A stretch of 64,000 bases of DNA from Desulfobulbaceae bacterium UBA2273 (GCA_002347095.1 DDWZ01000023.1:73482-137481); one strand, 5' to 3'; positions 1 to 10,725 are shown, counted from the first letter of the stretch. Numbers and translations: made by a program. Notes: a model not told the origin generated them from the sequence alone.

Positions 1-45
1 CCCATCCCTGGGAAAAGGCCGACGGCAGAAGGAAACTGCGGATCG

Positions 46-2103
46 CTACAGGCGCTTAGACTGAAAAAGGGGCAGTTGAACAATAAAAATCGAGCCCTCG
101 CCGGGTCTGCTTTTGGCGATAATCCTTCCGCCGTGCCGGGCGACGATTTTTTCGCAGGTTGCCAAGCCGATCCCGGTCCCGTCGTACTCATGGCGGCCGT
201 GCAGCCGGACAAAGGGCTGAAAAATCCGCTCCGCATGCTTTTCCTCAAAGCCGATGCCGTTATCCTGCACCGTTATTTCATAGATTTTGCCCGGCAGCAT
301 TCTGCCTTTTACCTCGACCAGGGGAGGAATGCTTTTCTGCCGGTATTTCAAGGCGTTGGCAATGAGATTCTGGAAAAGCTGCCGGAGCTGGGTCCTGTCT
401 CCCTCAATGGCCGCAAAGGTTCCCAGGCCGATGGTTCCCCCCATTTGCCGGGTTTTCTCCTCAAAATCATCCATCACCTCCCGCAGGAGATCATCCAGGT
501 CAACCGCTCCGAAAGGGTGATCGCAGTTGCGCACCTTGGAAAGTTGCAGGATATTGTCCATCAGCTCCTGCAACTGGTGTCCGGCCTTGAGAATGCGCCC
601 GAGAAATTCACCGGCCTTGCCGTCGAATTTCTCGGGCCATTTGGCCAGCAGCCGCTCGGCAAAGGAGACGATCAGCAGGAGCGGCTCTTTCATATCGTGG
701 GAAGCCACATGGGCGAACTGCTCCAGTTCGGCGTTGGAGTGTCGGAGGCGCGTCGCCACCCGTTCCAGCTCCTGCTGCGCCTGCTGGCGCTCGGCCACCT
801 CCAGCAGCAGTTGCCGGTTCACCGTCTCGGCCTCCTGGGTCCTCTCGTCCACCATCTCCTCCAGCCAGACCCGGTACTCCTTGAGCTCATCCTCCATCTT
901 GCGCAGCTTGGTGACATCGGAGAAAACTCCGGTGGCATAGCCGCCAACAGCCTGGGCCCGGTCATGCACCCAGAGCCATTTCCCTTTTTTATGACGCAAC
1001 CGGTAATGGAGATTAAAATCCCGCTCCTTGCTAAAGAGCAGGCCATACCGCTTGCGGACCTCGTCAACATCCTCGGGATGAACGTGGCTGAATCTGCTCT
1101 GCCCGAGCAGATCCTCCGGCTCGTACCCGCAGATCCGTTTCACCTTGGGGCTGACATAGACCAGCCCCCCCTCTGCATCCGCTCGCCAGGCAACATCGGG
1201 AATATTCTCAACCAGGGTCCGGAACTGTTCCTCGCTTGCCTGAAGGGCCAGCTCAATCCGCCGCTGCTCGGTGATATCCTGCAGCACCACAATACCGCCG
1301 GAATCTTCCCCGTTCACAAACCCCAGGGAGGTACCGCTCATCAGCACCGTCCGGGTTTCCCCGGCAACCGGAATAGCAATCTCGATACTGGAAAAGGAAC
1401 CCTGTTCGGACAGCACCTTTTCCAGCAAACAGGCCTCGCAGACCGCATGCCCCAAGACCACATCGCAGGATTTGCCGATCAGCGTTTCCCCGCGCACCTT
1501 GAAAAAATCCTCAAAGGCGTCATTGACATCCACCAGGCAACGCTCCCGATCCACGATAAAAGCCGGCTCGGCCATCCGCGAAAACACCGCGGCATAACGC
1601 CTTTTTTCGTTGAGAATATACTGCCGCGCCTTGCGAAGCCTGTGCAGGACAGAACCACTTTCCTCCTTCACCCACTGACTGACGGCAGCGGCTTCCATCC
1701 GGTCGAAAAAAAGTGCGCATCCGGCTCGAACCTGCTCGCGGTTCCCCTCTGACAAGCAGAGGAAAAAAACCTGGCGGGCGCATTTTAGCAGAGAGAAAAA
1801 AATGGTGAACGGCAGGCCAAGCGGCCTGAAGGTGCGCACGGCCTCAAGGCCGGCTGCGGCAGGGAGGTCGCGAGCGCGACCGGCTGGTTGGGGCGGAATG
1901 CGTGTATCTGCCGCGGGATATGCGGCAAGAAAAGTGGCAAGATCTTCGGCAAGGCAGACGAGATACAGTTCCCAAGACTTTTCCTGTTGCGCAAGATGCC
2001 GGGCATAACCGGATTCCTCGGCCAAGGCGGCAAAGGCCGCATACACGCCCGGCCCATCAGAGCGTAAAGGAAAAAACCTCTCCTCTCCAGGGTCATTAGC
2101 CAT
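46..2103 (-). CDS. PAS-domain sensor histidine kinase
   Basis: 685 residues with no obvious membrane segment, so probably a cytoplasmic sensor kinase. The first 150 residues match no domain I can name. Two PAS domains follow (about 165-285, containing a CEAC cysteine pair, and 290-405), then a coiled coil (405-455). The HisKA H-box ASHDMKEP puts the phospho-accepting His near 469. The ATPase domain carries the N box (NLIANALKY), G1 (DNGIGF) and G2 (GTGIGL). The start overlaps the stop of der by 8 bases, so it is probably translated with it. No response regulator lies next to it, so the signal and partner are unknown. Confidence 0.9.
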   Translation of the reverse strand: MANDPGEERFFPLRSDGPGVYAAFAALAEESGYARHLAQQEKSWELYLVCLAEDLATFLAAYPAADTRIPPQPAGRARDLPAAAGLEAVRTFRPLGLPFTIFFSLLKCARQVFFLCLSEGNREQVRAGCALFFDRMEAAAVSQWVKEESGSVLHRLRKARQYILNEKRRYAAVFSRMAEPAFIVDRERCLVDVNDAFEDFFKVRGETLIGKSCDVVLGHAVCEACLLEKVLSEQGSFSSIEIAIPVAGETRTVLMSGTSLGFVNGEDSGGIVVLQDITEQRRIELALQASEEQFRTLVENIPDVAWRADAEGGLVYVSPKVKRICGYEPEDLLGQSRFSHVHPEDVDEVRKRYGLLFSKERDFNLHYRLRHKKGKWLWVHDRAQAVGGYATGVFSDVTKLRKMEDELKEYRVWLEEMVDERTQEAETVNRQLLLEVAERQQAQQELERVATRLRHSNAELEQFAHVASHDMKEPLLLIVSFAERLLAKWPEKFDGKAGEFLGRILKAGHQLQELMDNILQLSKVRNCDHPFGAVDLDDLLREVMDDFEEKTRQMGGTIGLGTFAAIEGDRTQLRQLFQNLIANALKYRQKSIPPLVEVKGRMLPGKIYEITVQDNGIGFEEKHAERIFQPFVRLHGRHEYDGTGIGLATCEKIVARHGGRIIAKSRPGEGSIFIVQLPLFQSKRL

Positions 2104-3436
2104 ATTCTTTGCGTTGCCGTTCCTTCAGGATAATCTTGATGGGGATGGCGTCCAACTTGAGCCCGGCCCTGAACTGGTTGAGCAGATAGCGGAGGTAGGA
2201 GAAATGCACCCCCTTGGGATAGTTGGCAAAAACGATAAAGGTGGGGGGCTTGGTGGAAATCTGGGTCGTGTAGTAGAGCTTGAGACGCCTCCCCTTGTGC
2301 ATGGGCGGATTATGCCCCTCCAGCGCATCCTGCAGAATCCGGTTGATCTTGCCGGTTGAAAAGGAGCCGCAATACTGTTTGTAGATCTTCGCCACCGTGG
2401 GCAGCAACTGCTTCACCCCTGCGCCGGTAAGGGCGGAGATCTTGAGCACCGGGGCATATTCGACAAAGCTCGTGGCCCGGGCAATCTCCTCCATCAACTG
2501 TTTCTGCCGCTTCGCATCGCCGTGGAGCAGATCCCATTTGTTCACCAGGATCATACAGGCCCTGCCCCGTTCAAAGGCATAGCCCAGCACCTTGGTGTCC
2601 TGTTCGGTGATTCCCTCCCCCGCATCTATGAGGATCAGTACTATATCGCAGCGTTCCAAGGCGCCCAGGGCCTGGAGCACGCTGAACTTCTCAAGCTTCT
2701 CCTGCACCTTGCCCTTGCGCCGGATCCCCGCCGTATCGATGAGCAGATACGGCTGCTTGCCAACCGTGAGCAGGGTGTCCACCGAATCCCTGGTGGTTCC
2801 CGGGATATCCGAGACCACCATGCGCTCTTCGCCCAGCAGCCGGTTGATCAGGGAAGACTTGCCCACATTGGGCCGCCCCAGGCAGGCCAGACTGATGGTT
2901 TCCGGCGGGATGTCCTCGGATTCGGGAAAAACCGGCAGGGTCTCGAGCAGGGCCTCAAAAAACGGCTTGACCCCATAGCCGTGCGCCGCGGAAACAGGCC
3001 AGAGCCTGTCCACCCCCAGCTCATAAAATTGGGGAATGAGCTTCTGCTCAAGCTCCGGACTGTCCACCTTGTTGACCAAAAAATGCACCGGTTTTTCCGT
3101 GCGCCGGAGGTAATCCGCCACCTCGTAGTCTTCCGGCAGCACCCCCTCCTTGCCGTCCAGCAGGAAGAGGATCACATCCGCCTCCCGCATGGCCTGCATG
3201 GTCTGTTCGCGGATCAAACCGGCCATCATCTCCCGGCCATCGCCCTCGATGCCGCCGGTGTCGACCAGGATAAAAGTCCGCTCCTCCATGGTCACCTGCT
3301 CATAATGGCGGTCACGGGTCACGCCGGGGGTGGGGTCGACAATGGCTTTGCGGCTCTTGGCGAACCGGTTGAAAAGGCTCGATTTGCCGACATTGGGCCG
3401 GCCGACCAGGGCAACTATGGGATATCGGGTTTGCAT
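2096..3436 (-). CDS. der: Ribosome-associated GTPase Der (EngA)
   Basis: 446 residues. Der is a double GTPase needed for maturation of the 50S ribosomal subunit. Two G domains are visible, each with a P-loop GRPNVGKS (near residues 12 and 188), DTGG/DTAG switch II motifs and NKVD/NKWD base-recognition motifs. A KH-like C-terminal domain follows. The acidic extension seen in enterobacterial Der is absent. It lies downstream of the amgK-like gene with an 84-base gap, and its end overlaps the histidine kinase start. Confidence 0.97.
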   Translation of the reverse strand: MQTRYPIVALVGRPNVGKSSLFNRFAKSRKAIVDPTPGVTRDRHYEQVTMEERTFILVDTGGIEGDGREMMAGLIREQTMQAMREADVILFLLDGKEGVLPEDYEVADYLRRTEKPVHFLVNKVDSPELEQKLIPQFYELGVDRLWPVSAAHGYGVKPFFEALLETLPVFPESEDIPPETISLACLGRPNVGKSSLINRLLGEERMVVSDIPGTTRDSVDTLLTVGKQPYLLIDTAGIRRKGKVQEKLEKFSVLQALGALERCDIVLILIDAGEGITEQDTKVLGYAFERGRACMILVNKWDLLHGDAKRQKQLMEEIARATSFVEYAPVLKISALTGAGVKQLLPTVAKIYKQYCGSFSTGKINRILQDALEGHNPPMHKGRRLKLYYTTQISTKPPTFIVFANYPKGVHFSYLRYLLNQFRAGLKLDAIPIKIILKERQRKEYG

Positions 3437-3520
3437 GGGAGTTATGGGTTCCGTGTTGTTTTAAGAAACCGCGAGAAAATACCCGCGCCGCAAGCTGTGC
3501 TGCCGCATGCGACGCTATTT

Positions 3521-4558
3521 TCAAACGACGGCTTCCAGAAGAGTTCGCGCCTGTTCCACCACAGCGCGCAGAGAGGGAAAATCCCGCCCCTGCGGCGCAG
3601 CCAGGTGCTCGTAAAGGGTGGCGGCGGCGGGGGTGATGAACTGTCGGAAAAAATCTTTCCCCCTATTCTTGGAAAGAAAGGCAAAAGCTCCCAAAATCTG
3701 CAGGTTGCGCTGCAGGGTCATGTAGTAATATCCCTCAATGAATCGCCCCCGGTCAAGGGGAATATGAGCGGCGAGCGCATCCAGGTAGAAGCAGAGAAGG
3801 GCCTGTTGCCGGGGCGGGGACAAACCGGCATAGGGATCGATGAGCAGGGAGGCGAGATCATACCCCAACGGCCCCAGTCTGGCACCCTGAAAATCAATAA
3901 TTCTGACTTTTCCCTCGCAGATCATGAGGTTGCGCGATTGAAAATCGCGGTGCAGGATGAAATCGGCGGGCTCCTGCATGGCCCGCTCCGCCAGAAAGAC
4001 AAACTCCTGATCAAGCCCTTGGGGCAAGTCGCTCATCCCCAAAAAATCCTCACACAGGGCCTTCCGGAAATAGCCGGATTCCCTGGTCAGCATGAGTGCG
4101 CGGTCATAACGGGGGGTGTCCCAGCACCATTCCGGCTGAAACCCTCGGCGCGTCTCGGTCTGCAAATGAGCCAGGGCGGCAAGGGCCTGGTGGTAATAGG
4201 CCTCCGCCTCCTCCCCCTCCGCACCATGCCGGAGGAGCAGATCATGAAGCTTGGTGTCGCCGAGATCCTCGCAGAGAATAAGACCGCACTCCTCGGCAAA
4301 GCCGTAGATCCGAGGAACCGGCACCCCATGGGTGAAAAAATGACAGCCTATTGCATGGGCGGCCCGCGCCTCGGCCATGCCCTGGGCTTGGCCGGCGCTG
4401 GGCAACACCGCCAGCAGGGAAAAATCGCCCACGGCAAACCGGTAGAACTGCCGGTCGGAGCCATCTCCGGCCATCCTGTCCGCCGCCTGCATCTCCTGGG
4501 GGAAACCCTGCGCGGCCAACAACCTGCCCAGGGCCAATCTGTGCTGATCCGTTAACAC
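3521..4558 (-). CDS. amgK: Sugar kinase of the aminoglycoside phosphotransferase family, AmgK-like
   Basis: 345 residues, the usual length for AmgK, the anomeric MurNAc/GlcNAc kinase of the cell-wall recycling route. The catalytic loop HRDFQSRN (HxDxxxxN) and the metal-binding segment IDFQGARLGPLGYD are both present. It starts one base after the stop of the next upstream gene, a MurU-like nucleotidyltransferase. In Pseudomonas these two enzymes act in sequence to make UDP-MurNAc directly from recycled MurNAc. The family call is firm. The MurNAc substrate is inferred from the pairing; other small-molecule kinases share the fold. Confidence 0.82.
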   Translation of the reverse strand: MLTDQHRLALGRLLAAQGFPQEMQAADRMAGDGSDRQFYRFAVGDFSLLAVLPSAGQAQGMAEARAAHAIGCHFFTHGVPVPRIYGFAEECGLILCEDLGDTKLHDLLLRHGAEGEEAEAYYHQALAALAHLQTETRRGFQPEWCWDTPRYDRALMLTRESGYFRKALCEDFLGMSDLPQGLDQEFVFLAERAMQEPADFILHRDFQSRNLMICEGKVRIIDFQGARLGPLGYDLASLLIDPYAGLSPPRQQALLCFYLDALAAHIPLDRGRFIEGYYYMTLQRNLQILGAFAFLSKNRGKDFFRQFITPAAATLYEHLAAPQGRDFPSLRAVVEQARTLLEAVV

Positions 4559-4559
4559 C

Positions 4560-5459
4560 TTAATTCCCCCCAGTAATGATACTGTCGGTCACGATGGCGC
4601 CGGGGGCAACCCTGGCCCCATCCCAGACAACAACCCGCGTCAGGCTCGCGCCCTCGCCGATGGTGGCCCCGTGCCCGACGGCGACCCAGTCGTGAAACGA
4701 GACCCCGGAGCCGAGCACCGCATCTTTTGCGAGATAGAAAGGAGAGGCACCGCGCTCCGGGAAAAATCCGTGCATCCGCCCCTTGAGCACAATATCCTCG
4801 TGGAGCTGCAGATAATCCGCCGGGGTGCCCATATCGGTCCAGAAATGGCCGGAAACGGCCAGGGCCTGGATTGTGCCGCCGCGTTTCAGCAAGTCGGCAT
4901 AGCAGTCGATGATGTTGTAGAAAACGCCCTCGGGGATCAGGGAGAGAACCGCCGGGTTGATGACCTGCACCCCGGTGAAGGCCAACAGGCGTTCGCCCTC
5001 TCCGACCGGACCGGAAAAGCCCACGACCCTGCCCGCGTCATTCACCCGGACATTATTGAAACGCGGGCAATCGTGCAGCACCATGGTCGCGTCCGCGCCG
5101 GAGGCGCAATGGCTCGCATGGACCGAAGCCAGGTCAAGATCATGGACAATATCGCCATTGACCGCCAGAAAGGGATCCGCGCCGAAATGGCTTTGCGCCA
5201 GACGCAGGCCGCCCCCGGTTCCCAGCTCCAGCTCTTCCAACTGGACATGAACATCCCTCTGCCCCTGGAGCATGGACCTAATTTGCTCCCGAAGGTGATG
5301 GGCATTGACCACGACCCCCTCAACCCCGCTCCGGCGGAGCTGCGTCAGGGTATGGGTCAGAAGGGGGGTATCGAGCACCGGAAAGAGCGGTTTGGGACGT
5401 TTCAGGGTATAGGGCCGCAGACGTGTCCCAAATCCTGCAGCCAGAACCATGGCTTTCAT
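4560..5459 (-). CDS. murU: Nucleotidyltransferase, MurU-like (MurNAc-1-P uridylyltransferase)
   Basis: 299 residues from the ATG at 5459, chosen because the protein then begins directly with the nucleotide-binding signature MKAMVLAAGFGTRLRPYT and an AGGA ribosome site lies about 10 bases upstream. It belongs to the sugar-1-phosphate NTP transferase family and would make a UDP-sugar from a sugar phosphate and UTP. The last 50 residues look like hexapeptide-type repeats (SGVSFHDWV, GHGATIGEG), making it longer than the 223-residue Pseudomonas MurU. Substrate is inferred from the tight coupling with the amgK-like kinase. Confidence 0.8.
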   Translation of the reverse strand: MKAMVLAAGFGTRLRPYTLKRPKPLFPVLDTPLLTHTLTQLRRSGVEGVVVNAHHLREQIRSMLQGQRDVHVQLEELELGTGGGLRLAQSHFGADPFLAVNGDIVHDLDLASVHASHCASGADATMVLHDCPRFNNVRVNDAGRVVGFSGPVGEGERLLAFTGVQVINPAVLSLIPEGVFYNIIDCYADLLKRGGTIQALAVSGHFWTDMGTPADYLQLHEDIVLKGRMHGFFPERGASPFYLAKDAVLGSGVSFHDWVAVGHGATIGEGASLTRVVVWDGARVAPGAIVTDSIITGGN

Positions 5460-5507
5460 GAGATGTTCATCCTGATGAGTGATGATCGACAACGAGAAAC
5501 AGCGAAA

Positions 5508-6344
5508 TTACACAGACAGGAGTCCATCCGGCAACTCCTCGACCCCGACCACGACGATTCCAGCCCGATTCGCCGCCTCGATCACAGCCTCCCGGTCAAA
5601 GAGCAGGGATTGGCCTGTTTCCACCGCCAGGACAGCACCCTTGACCGAGGCCATGGTCTCGATGGTTTTTACGCCAATGGCAGGCAGGTCGAAACGGAAG
5701 TCCTGCTTGGGCTTTTTCACCTTAACGACCACAACCTTTTCTTTGCCCAGCGCGCCGCCCCGGGTGATGGCGGCATCCGTCCCCTCAATGGCCTCCACCG
5801 CCAGCACGGTGCGGTCCCGGACCACCACGCACTGCCCGATATCCAAAGCGCCGATGGCCCGGGCGGTCTGCCAGCCGAAACGGATATCCTCCATCTGCTC
5901 GGCAGTGGGTTTTTTCTTGGTAAGCACCCCCTTGGGGAAGAGCAGGTCCTTGAGATAGAGGGTGGACTCCAGAACGTGAATGCCTTCCTGTTCCAGAACC
6001 CCGGCCACTGCCCGCAGGATCGCGTCGTCCTGGCGGATGTCTATCTTGTTCCACAGGGTCAGCCCCTTGAGGTCCGGCCAGACATCCTTGAAAATCTTGG
6101 TTTTGGTGATGGCGCCCAAAAAGACGGTTTCCGTAACATCATGTTCCCGGAAAAAACTTATGATCCGCCCCAACTGGCCGAGTTTTACCCAGCAGAACCG
6201 GTCGGCCACGGTTTCGAGCTCTGGCCAGGACTCTCCCTGGTGCGCCACGATCACCACCTCGCGCCCCGCCTTTTTGGCGGCCTCGGCAAAAAGCTTCGGA
6301 AACTGACCGCCGCCGGCGATGATGCCGATGCTATTCTTCGTCAT
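5508..6344 (-). CDS. lpxI: UDP-2,3-diacylglucosamine pyrophosphatase LpxI
   Basis: 278 residues from the ATG at 6344. LpxI hydrolyses UDP-2,3-diacylglucosamine to lipid X in the inner leaflet, replacing the LpxH of enterobacteria. It shows the N-terminal IGIIAGGGQFP segment and the C-terminal block of the family (LPAIGVKTIE, GVEELPDG). The start lies inside the last codons of lpxA (14-base overlap). Its order after lpxD-fabZ-lpxA is the usual lipid A arrangement; lpxB is not in this window. Confidence 0.93.
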   Translation of the reverse strand: MTKNSIGIIAGGGQFPKLFAEAAKKAGREVVIVAHQGESWPELETVADRFCWVKLGQLGRIISFFREHDVTETVFLGAITKTKIFKDVWPDLKGLTLWNKIDIRQDDAILRAVAGVLEQEGIHVLESTLYLKDLLFPKGVLTKKKPTAEQMEDIRFGWQTARAIGALDIGQCVVVRDRTVLAVEAIEGTDAAITRGGALGKEKVVVVKVKKPKQDFRFDLPAIGVKTIETMASVKGAVLAVETGQSLLFDREAVIEAANRAGIVVVGVEELPDGLLSV

Positions 6345-7134
6345 CACCGGCCATACGCACGGCCCCGCGTTTCGAGGTGGCAAAGAAATTCACCAGCTTG
6401 GCAACCGGCGCGCAATCGGGAATCTCCTCCAGAGTCTTGGCAAGCGCATCCTGGAGCAGCAATTCCGGGCTGCGGAAGATAATCTTGTACGCCTGCCCCA
6501 GTTTTTTGATCTCATCGGCGGAAAAACCAGACCTTCGCAGGCCGATGCGGTTGATCCCGGTCACCCGCATCTGGTTGCGGATGCCGGCCATGATCACATA
6601 GGGGGGCACATCCTTGCTGAGCCCGGACATGCCGCCGATGTAGGCATACTCGCCGATGCGGACAAACTGGTGCACGGCGGTAAGCCCCCCGATGATCACC
6701 CGGTCGGCGACCTCGACATGCCCGCCCAGGGTGGCGGCATTGGCCATGATCACATGATCCCCGACCACGCAGTCATGGGCGATGTGAGTGTAGGCCATCA
6801 GCAGATTGCCGCTGCCCACCGTGGTTACCCCATGGCCGCCCGGGGTGCCGCGGTGGATGGAAACATACTCCCGGATCTGATTATCGTCGCCGATAACCAG
6901 CCGGGTGGGCTCGTTGTTGTATTTCAAATCCTGGGGCGGCCCGCCAATATTGGTGAAGGAGCCGATGGTATTGCGGGCGCCGATGGTGGTAAGACCGGTG
7001 ATAACGGCATGGGGGCAGACCACGCAATCAGGGCCGATCTCCACCCCTTTCTCGATAACGGCATAGGGGCCCACGGTGGTGGAGGCATGGACCTTCGCCT
7101 CGGGATCAATAACTGCGGTAGGATGTATGTTCAT
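6331..7134 (-). CDS. lpxA: Acyl-ACP--UDP-N-acetylglucosamine O-acyltransferase
   Basis: 267 residues. LpxA carries out the first step of lipid A synthesis, adding a 3-hydroxyacyl chain to UDP-GlcNAc in the cytoplasm. The N-terminal two thirds is a left-handed beta-helix of hexapeptide repeats beginning IHPTAVIDPEAKV. The family block AYTHIAHDCVVGD contains the catalytic His. The C-terminal helical domain (IGLRRSGFSADEIKKL) is complete. It lies 64 bases after fabZ and overlaps lpxI. Confidence 0.97.
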   Translation of the reverse strand: MNIHPTAVIDPEAKVHASTTVGPYAVIEKGVEIGPDCVVCPHAVITGLTTIGARNTIGSFTNIGGPPQDLKYNNEPTRLVIGDDNQIREYVSIHRGTPGGHGVTTVGSGNLLMAYTHIAHDCVVGDHVIMANAATLGGHVEVADRVIIGGLTAVHQFVRIGEYAYIGGMSGLSKDVPPYVIMAGIRNQMRVTGINRIGLRRSGFSADEIKKLGQAYKIIFRSPELLLQDALAKTLEEIPDCAPVAKLVNFFATSKRGAVRMAGDDEE

Positions 7135-7198
7135 TGCGCCTTCGCTTGGGTTTGGTTGGTTGAAACATCAAAAACGGATGAAAGACTTCCGGGGACGC

Positions 7199-7645
7199 TC
7201 AGGCAAAAGTTGCCATGAGCTCCGCTTCGGCCACGAGCTTGCCGTCGACATAGGCCTTGCCGTCCATTTTCCAAAACCTGGCCTTGCGCTTGCTCACCGA
7301 AAGCTCGTAATACAACTGGTCTCCAGGCACGACCTTTTGCCGGAATTTCACGCCGTCAAGACCTGCAAAATAAACGAGCTTGCTGGCAACCGCCTCGGGA
7401 TCGGTGACATAGGCAAGGATCGCACCGACCTGGGCCATGCCTTCGAGGATCAAGACCCCTGGCATAACGGGTTGCGAGGGAAAATGCCCCTGGAAAAAAT
7501 TCTCGTTCATGGTCACGTTTTTGTACCCCCGGATGGATTCGCCGAGGTGCATCTCGACAATGCGGTCCACCATGAGAAAGGGATACCTGTGCGGTAAAAT
7601 CTTCAGGATTTCCAGGATATCAAGCTGCTGCAAATCAGAATCCAT
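7199..7645 (-). CDS. fabZ: 3-hydroxyacyl-ACP dehydratase FabZ
   Basis: 148 residues, full length for a hotdog-fold dehydratase that removes water from beta-hydroxyacyl-ACP in fatty acid elongation. The catalytic His lies in LPHRYPFLMVDR and the catalytic Glu in GHFPSQPVMPGVLILEGMAQ. Its place between lpxD and lpxA is conserved in many Gram-negative bacteria. It lets the cell balance 3-hydroxyacyl-ACP use between phospholipid and lipid A. Confidence 0.97.
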   Translation of the reverse strand: MDSDLQQLDILEILKILPHRYPFLMVDRIVEMHLGESIRGYKNVTMNENFFQGHFPSQPVMPGVLILEGMAQVGAILAYVTDPEAVASKLVYFAGLDGVKFRQKVVPGDQLYYELSVSKRKARFWKMDGKAYVDGKLVAEAELMATFA

Positions 7646-7721
7646 GCCACCTCTCCTCTCTAGTTACTGGGCCGAACCGACGCCGGGTCATCGTTGCTGT
7701 CCGCGGCGACCAGTCCGCACG

Positions 7722-8795
7722 TTACCCGTTGCTTTCAGGACTATCCTCTTCGCCCGGCGTTATTGCCCGGGACAGCTCGGCAATCTGCCGTCTCAATTCC
7801 CGCATCTCCCGTACCATTTCCGGAAGTTTCGCATAGGCCGCGCTGGCGCGTAGCCAGGTTTTGTGGGGGATGGCCGGAATGCCGGCCACGATGGCGCCAG
7901 GTTCCAGGCTGTTATGCACCCCTGATTTGGCCGCAACCATTACCCGGTCCCCGAGGTGGATGTGCCCGGCAAGACCGACCTGCCCTCCCAAAACCACATT
8001 GTTGCCGGTGGTAGTACTGCCGGCCATGCCCACTTGGGCGACAACCATTGCGTCCTCTCCGATCATCACATTATGACCAAGCTGCACGAGATTATCGATC
8101 TTCGTCCCCCGCTTGATCCAGGTCTTGCCGAAGGTGGCCCGGTCAATACAGGTATTGGCCCCGATCTCCACATCGTCATCGATCTGGACCACGCCGACCT
8201 GGGGCCGCTTGACATGGCGGCCGCTGCCGTCGGTGGCATAGCCGAAACCATCACTGCCGATCACGGTTCCGCTGTGGATGATAACCCGGTTCCCGATCCG
8301 GCAGCAGCGGCCGATCGTTACATTGGCATACAGCACCACATCGTCGCCGATAACGGCGTCGTCATACACGACCACCCCCGGATGAAGCGCTACCCGCTGC
8401 CCAAGCCGAACCCGGTTGCCAAGATAGACCAGGGGGCTGATGGCAACCTCGGCGGGGATATGACAATCCTGGCCGACAACCGCCCGCGCATCGATGCCCG
8501 TGGCGACAAACGGTTCCGCGACAAACAGGGCATGGATGCGGGCCACGGCAAGGTAGGGATTCCTGACTCGAATCGCAGGCACGCTGATTTCGGTAACCGA
8601 ATTCGGCACAATGATCGCCGAGGCCTTGCATTCGTCGAGCCGGGCCCCGCGTTTGAGATCGGCGACAAAGGTTATCTCGCCCTTGCCGGCACTGTCAAAA
8701 TCGGCAACCCCGCCGATGAGCACCTCGGGGTCGCCAACCAGCTCTCCTTGAACCAGAGCAGCCAGTTCCGCAAGACGTTTCTGTTCGTAGGCCAT
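7722..8795 (-). CDS. lpxD: UDP-3-O-acylglucosamine N-acyltransferase
   Basis: 357 residues from the ATG at 8795, preceded by GGGAG at good spacing; a longer frame to 8861 lacks a ribosome site and would add a Cys-rich tail unlike the family. LpxD adds the second acyl chain in lipid A synthesis. The N-terminal uridine-binding domain is followed by a long hexapeptide beta-helix, with the catalytic His in the QLGHNVMIGEDAM segment, and a C-terminal helix. It is the first gene of the lipid A block. Confidence 0.95.
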   Translation of the reverse strand: MAYEQKRLAELAALVQGELVGDPEVLIGGVADFDSAGKGEITFVADLKRGARLDECKASAIIVPNSVTEISVPAIRVRNPYLAVARIHALFVAEPFVATGIDARAVVGQDCHIPAEVAISPLVYLGNRVRLGQRVALHPGVVVYDDAVIGDDVVLYANVTIGRCCRIGNRVIIHSGTVIGSDGFGYATDGSGRHVKRPQVGVVQIDDDVEIGANTCIDRATFGKTWIKRGTKIDNLVQLGHNVMIGEDAMVVAQVGMAGSTTTGNNVVLGGQVGLAGHIHLGDRVMVAAKSGVHNSLEPGAIVAGIPAIPHKTWLRASAAYAKLPEMVREMRELRRQIAELSRAITPGEEDSPESNG

Positions 8796-8874
8796 ATTCG
8801 CTCCCTCTCTCTGCGCACCGGACGCACAACAGCATTCCGAGGCATAAGAAAAAAAGTTCACCGTTGCTCACAAC

Positions 8875-8963
8875 AACCGCAACATTAAAAACGCCATGAT
8901 CCGGATAAGGAACCGCAACGAAATGGTCGCACGACCATGCTTGCCTCGCCACGGCCCCTAAAA
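8875..8963 (-). repeat. Dispersed imperfect palindromic repeat, copy A
   Basis: About 89 bases containing AACCGCAACAT, then TCCGGATAAGGAACCGCAACGAAATGGTC and closing with CGGCCCCTAAAA. An inner perfect hairpin (ATGGTCG-CA-CGACCAT) sits at 8923-8938. It aligns with copies at 10726-10812 and 38864-38967. It lies between the 5' end of lpxD and the terminator of ihfA. Confidence 0.65.
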
Positions 8964-9012
8964 AAAAAAGACGGGCTGCCTCCTTGCTGCCAAGGGAAAC
9001 ACAACCCGTCTT
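8960..9012 (-). terminator. Rho-independent terminator of ihfA
   Basis: Read on the minus strand, an 11-bp stem (AAGACGGGTTG with CAGCCCGTCTT, one G-U pair) is followed by a run of ten T. It begins 46 bases after the ihfA stop, so it ends that transcript before lpxD. Confidence 0.88.
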
Positions 9013-9058
9013 GCGAAACGTGTCAGCGCCGAAAATCCGCGCCCCGGGAAAAGGGGGG

Positions 9059-9343
9059 CTAGTCTCCGTTGATCCTGGAACGCAGAAGTCCGGAGGGCTT
9101 GAAGGTCACAACCTTACGGGCTTCCAGAATCAGTTCATCTCCGGTCTGGGGATTTCTCCCGCGCCGGGCATTTTTCTTTTTCACGTTGAACTTGCCAAAA
9201 CCACTGATCAACAGATCCTCACCGGTATTCAGGCATTTTTTAGCAATGCGCAGAAAAGCCTCAACGGCCTCGGCAGCTTGGGCCTTGGTGAAATTGTGAT
9301 TTTGATAGACCTTTTGGACAAGATCCGCTTTTGTCAGGGTCAT
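9059..9343 (-). CDS. ihfA: Integration host factor alpha / HU-family DNA-binding protein
   Basis: 94 residues. A small nucleoid protein that bends DNA as a dimer. The start MTLTKADLVQKVY, the ISGFGKF turn and the arm RRGRNPQTG followed by VVTFKPSG are diagnostic for the HU/IHF fold, and the sequence fits the alpha subunit best. A strong AAAGGAGGG ribosome site sits just upstream of the ATG and a rho-independent terminator follows. The gene lies 50 bases past eno, so the two may share a transcript. Confidence 0.92.
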   Translation of the reverse strand: MTLTKADLVQKVYQNHNFTKAQAAEAVEAFLRIAKKCLNTGEDLLISGFGKFNVKKKNARRGRNPQTGDELILEARKVVTFKPSGLLRSRINGD

Positions 9344-9393
9344 GGGGCACCCTCCTTTATTGGCTCATAACATGTTCAACTAACTGATAATTG

Positions 9394-10704
<1,311 letters not shown>

Positions 10705-10725
10705 TTAAGCCGCTGTCCAAATAAT

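Noticed and set aside
2522..4555. 677-codon plus-strand open frame over der and the amgK-like gene
   Set aside because: Runs antisense through two well-supported genes and has no domain.
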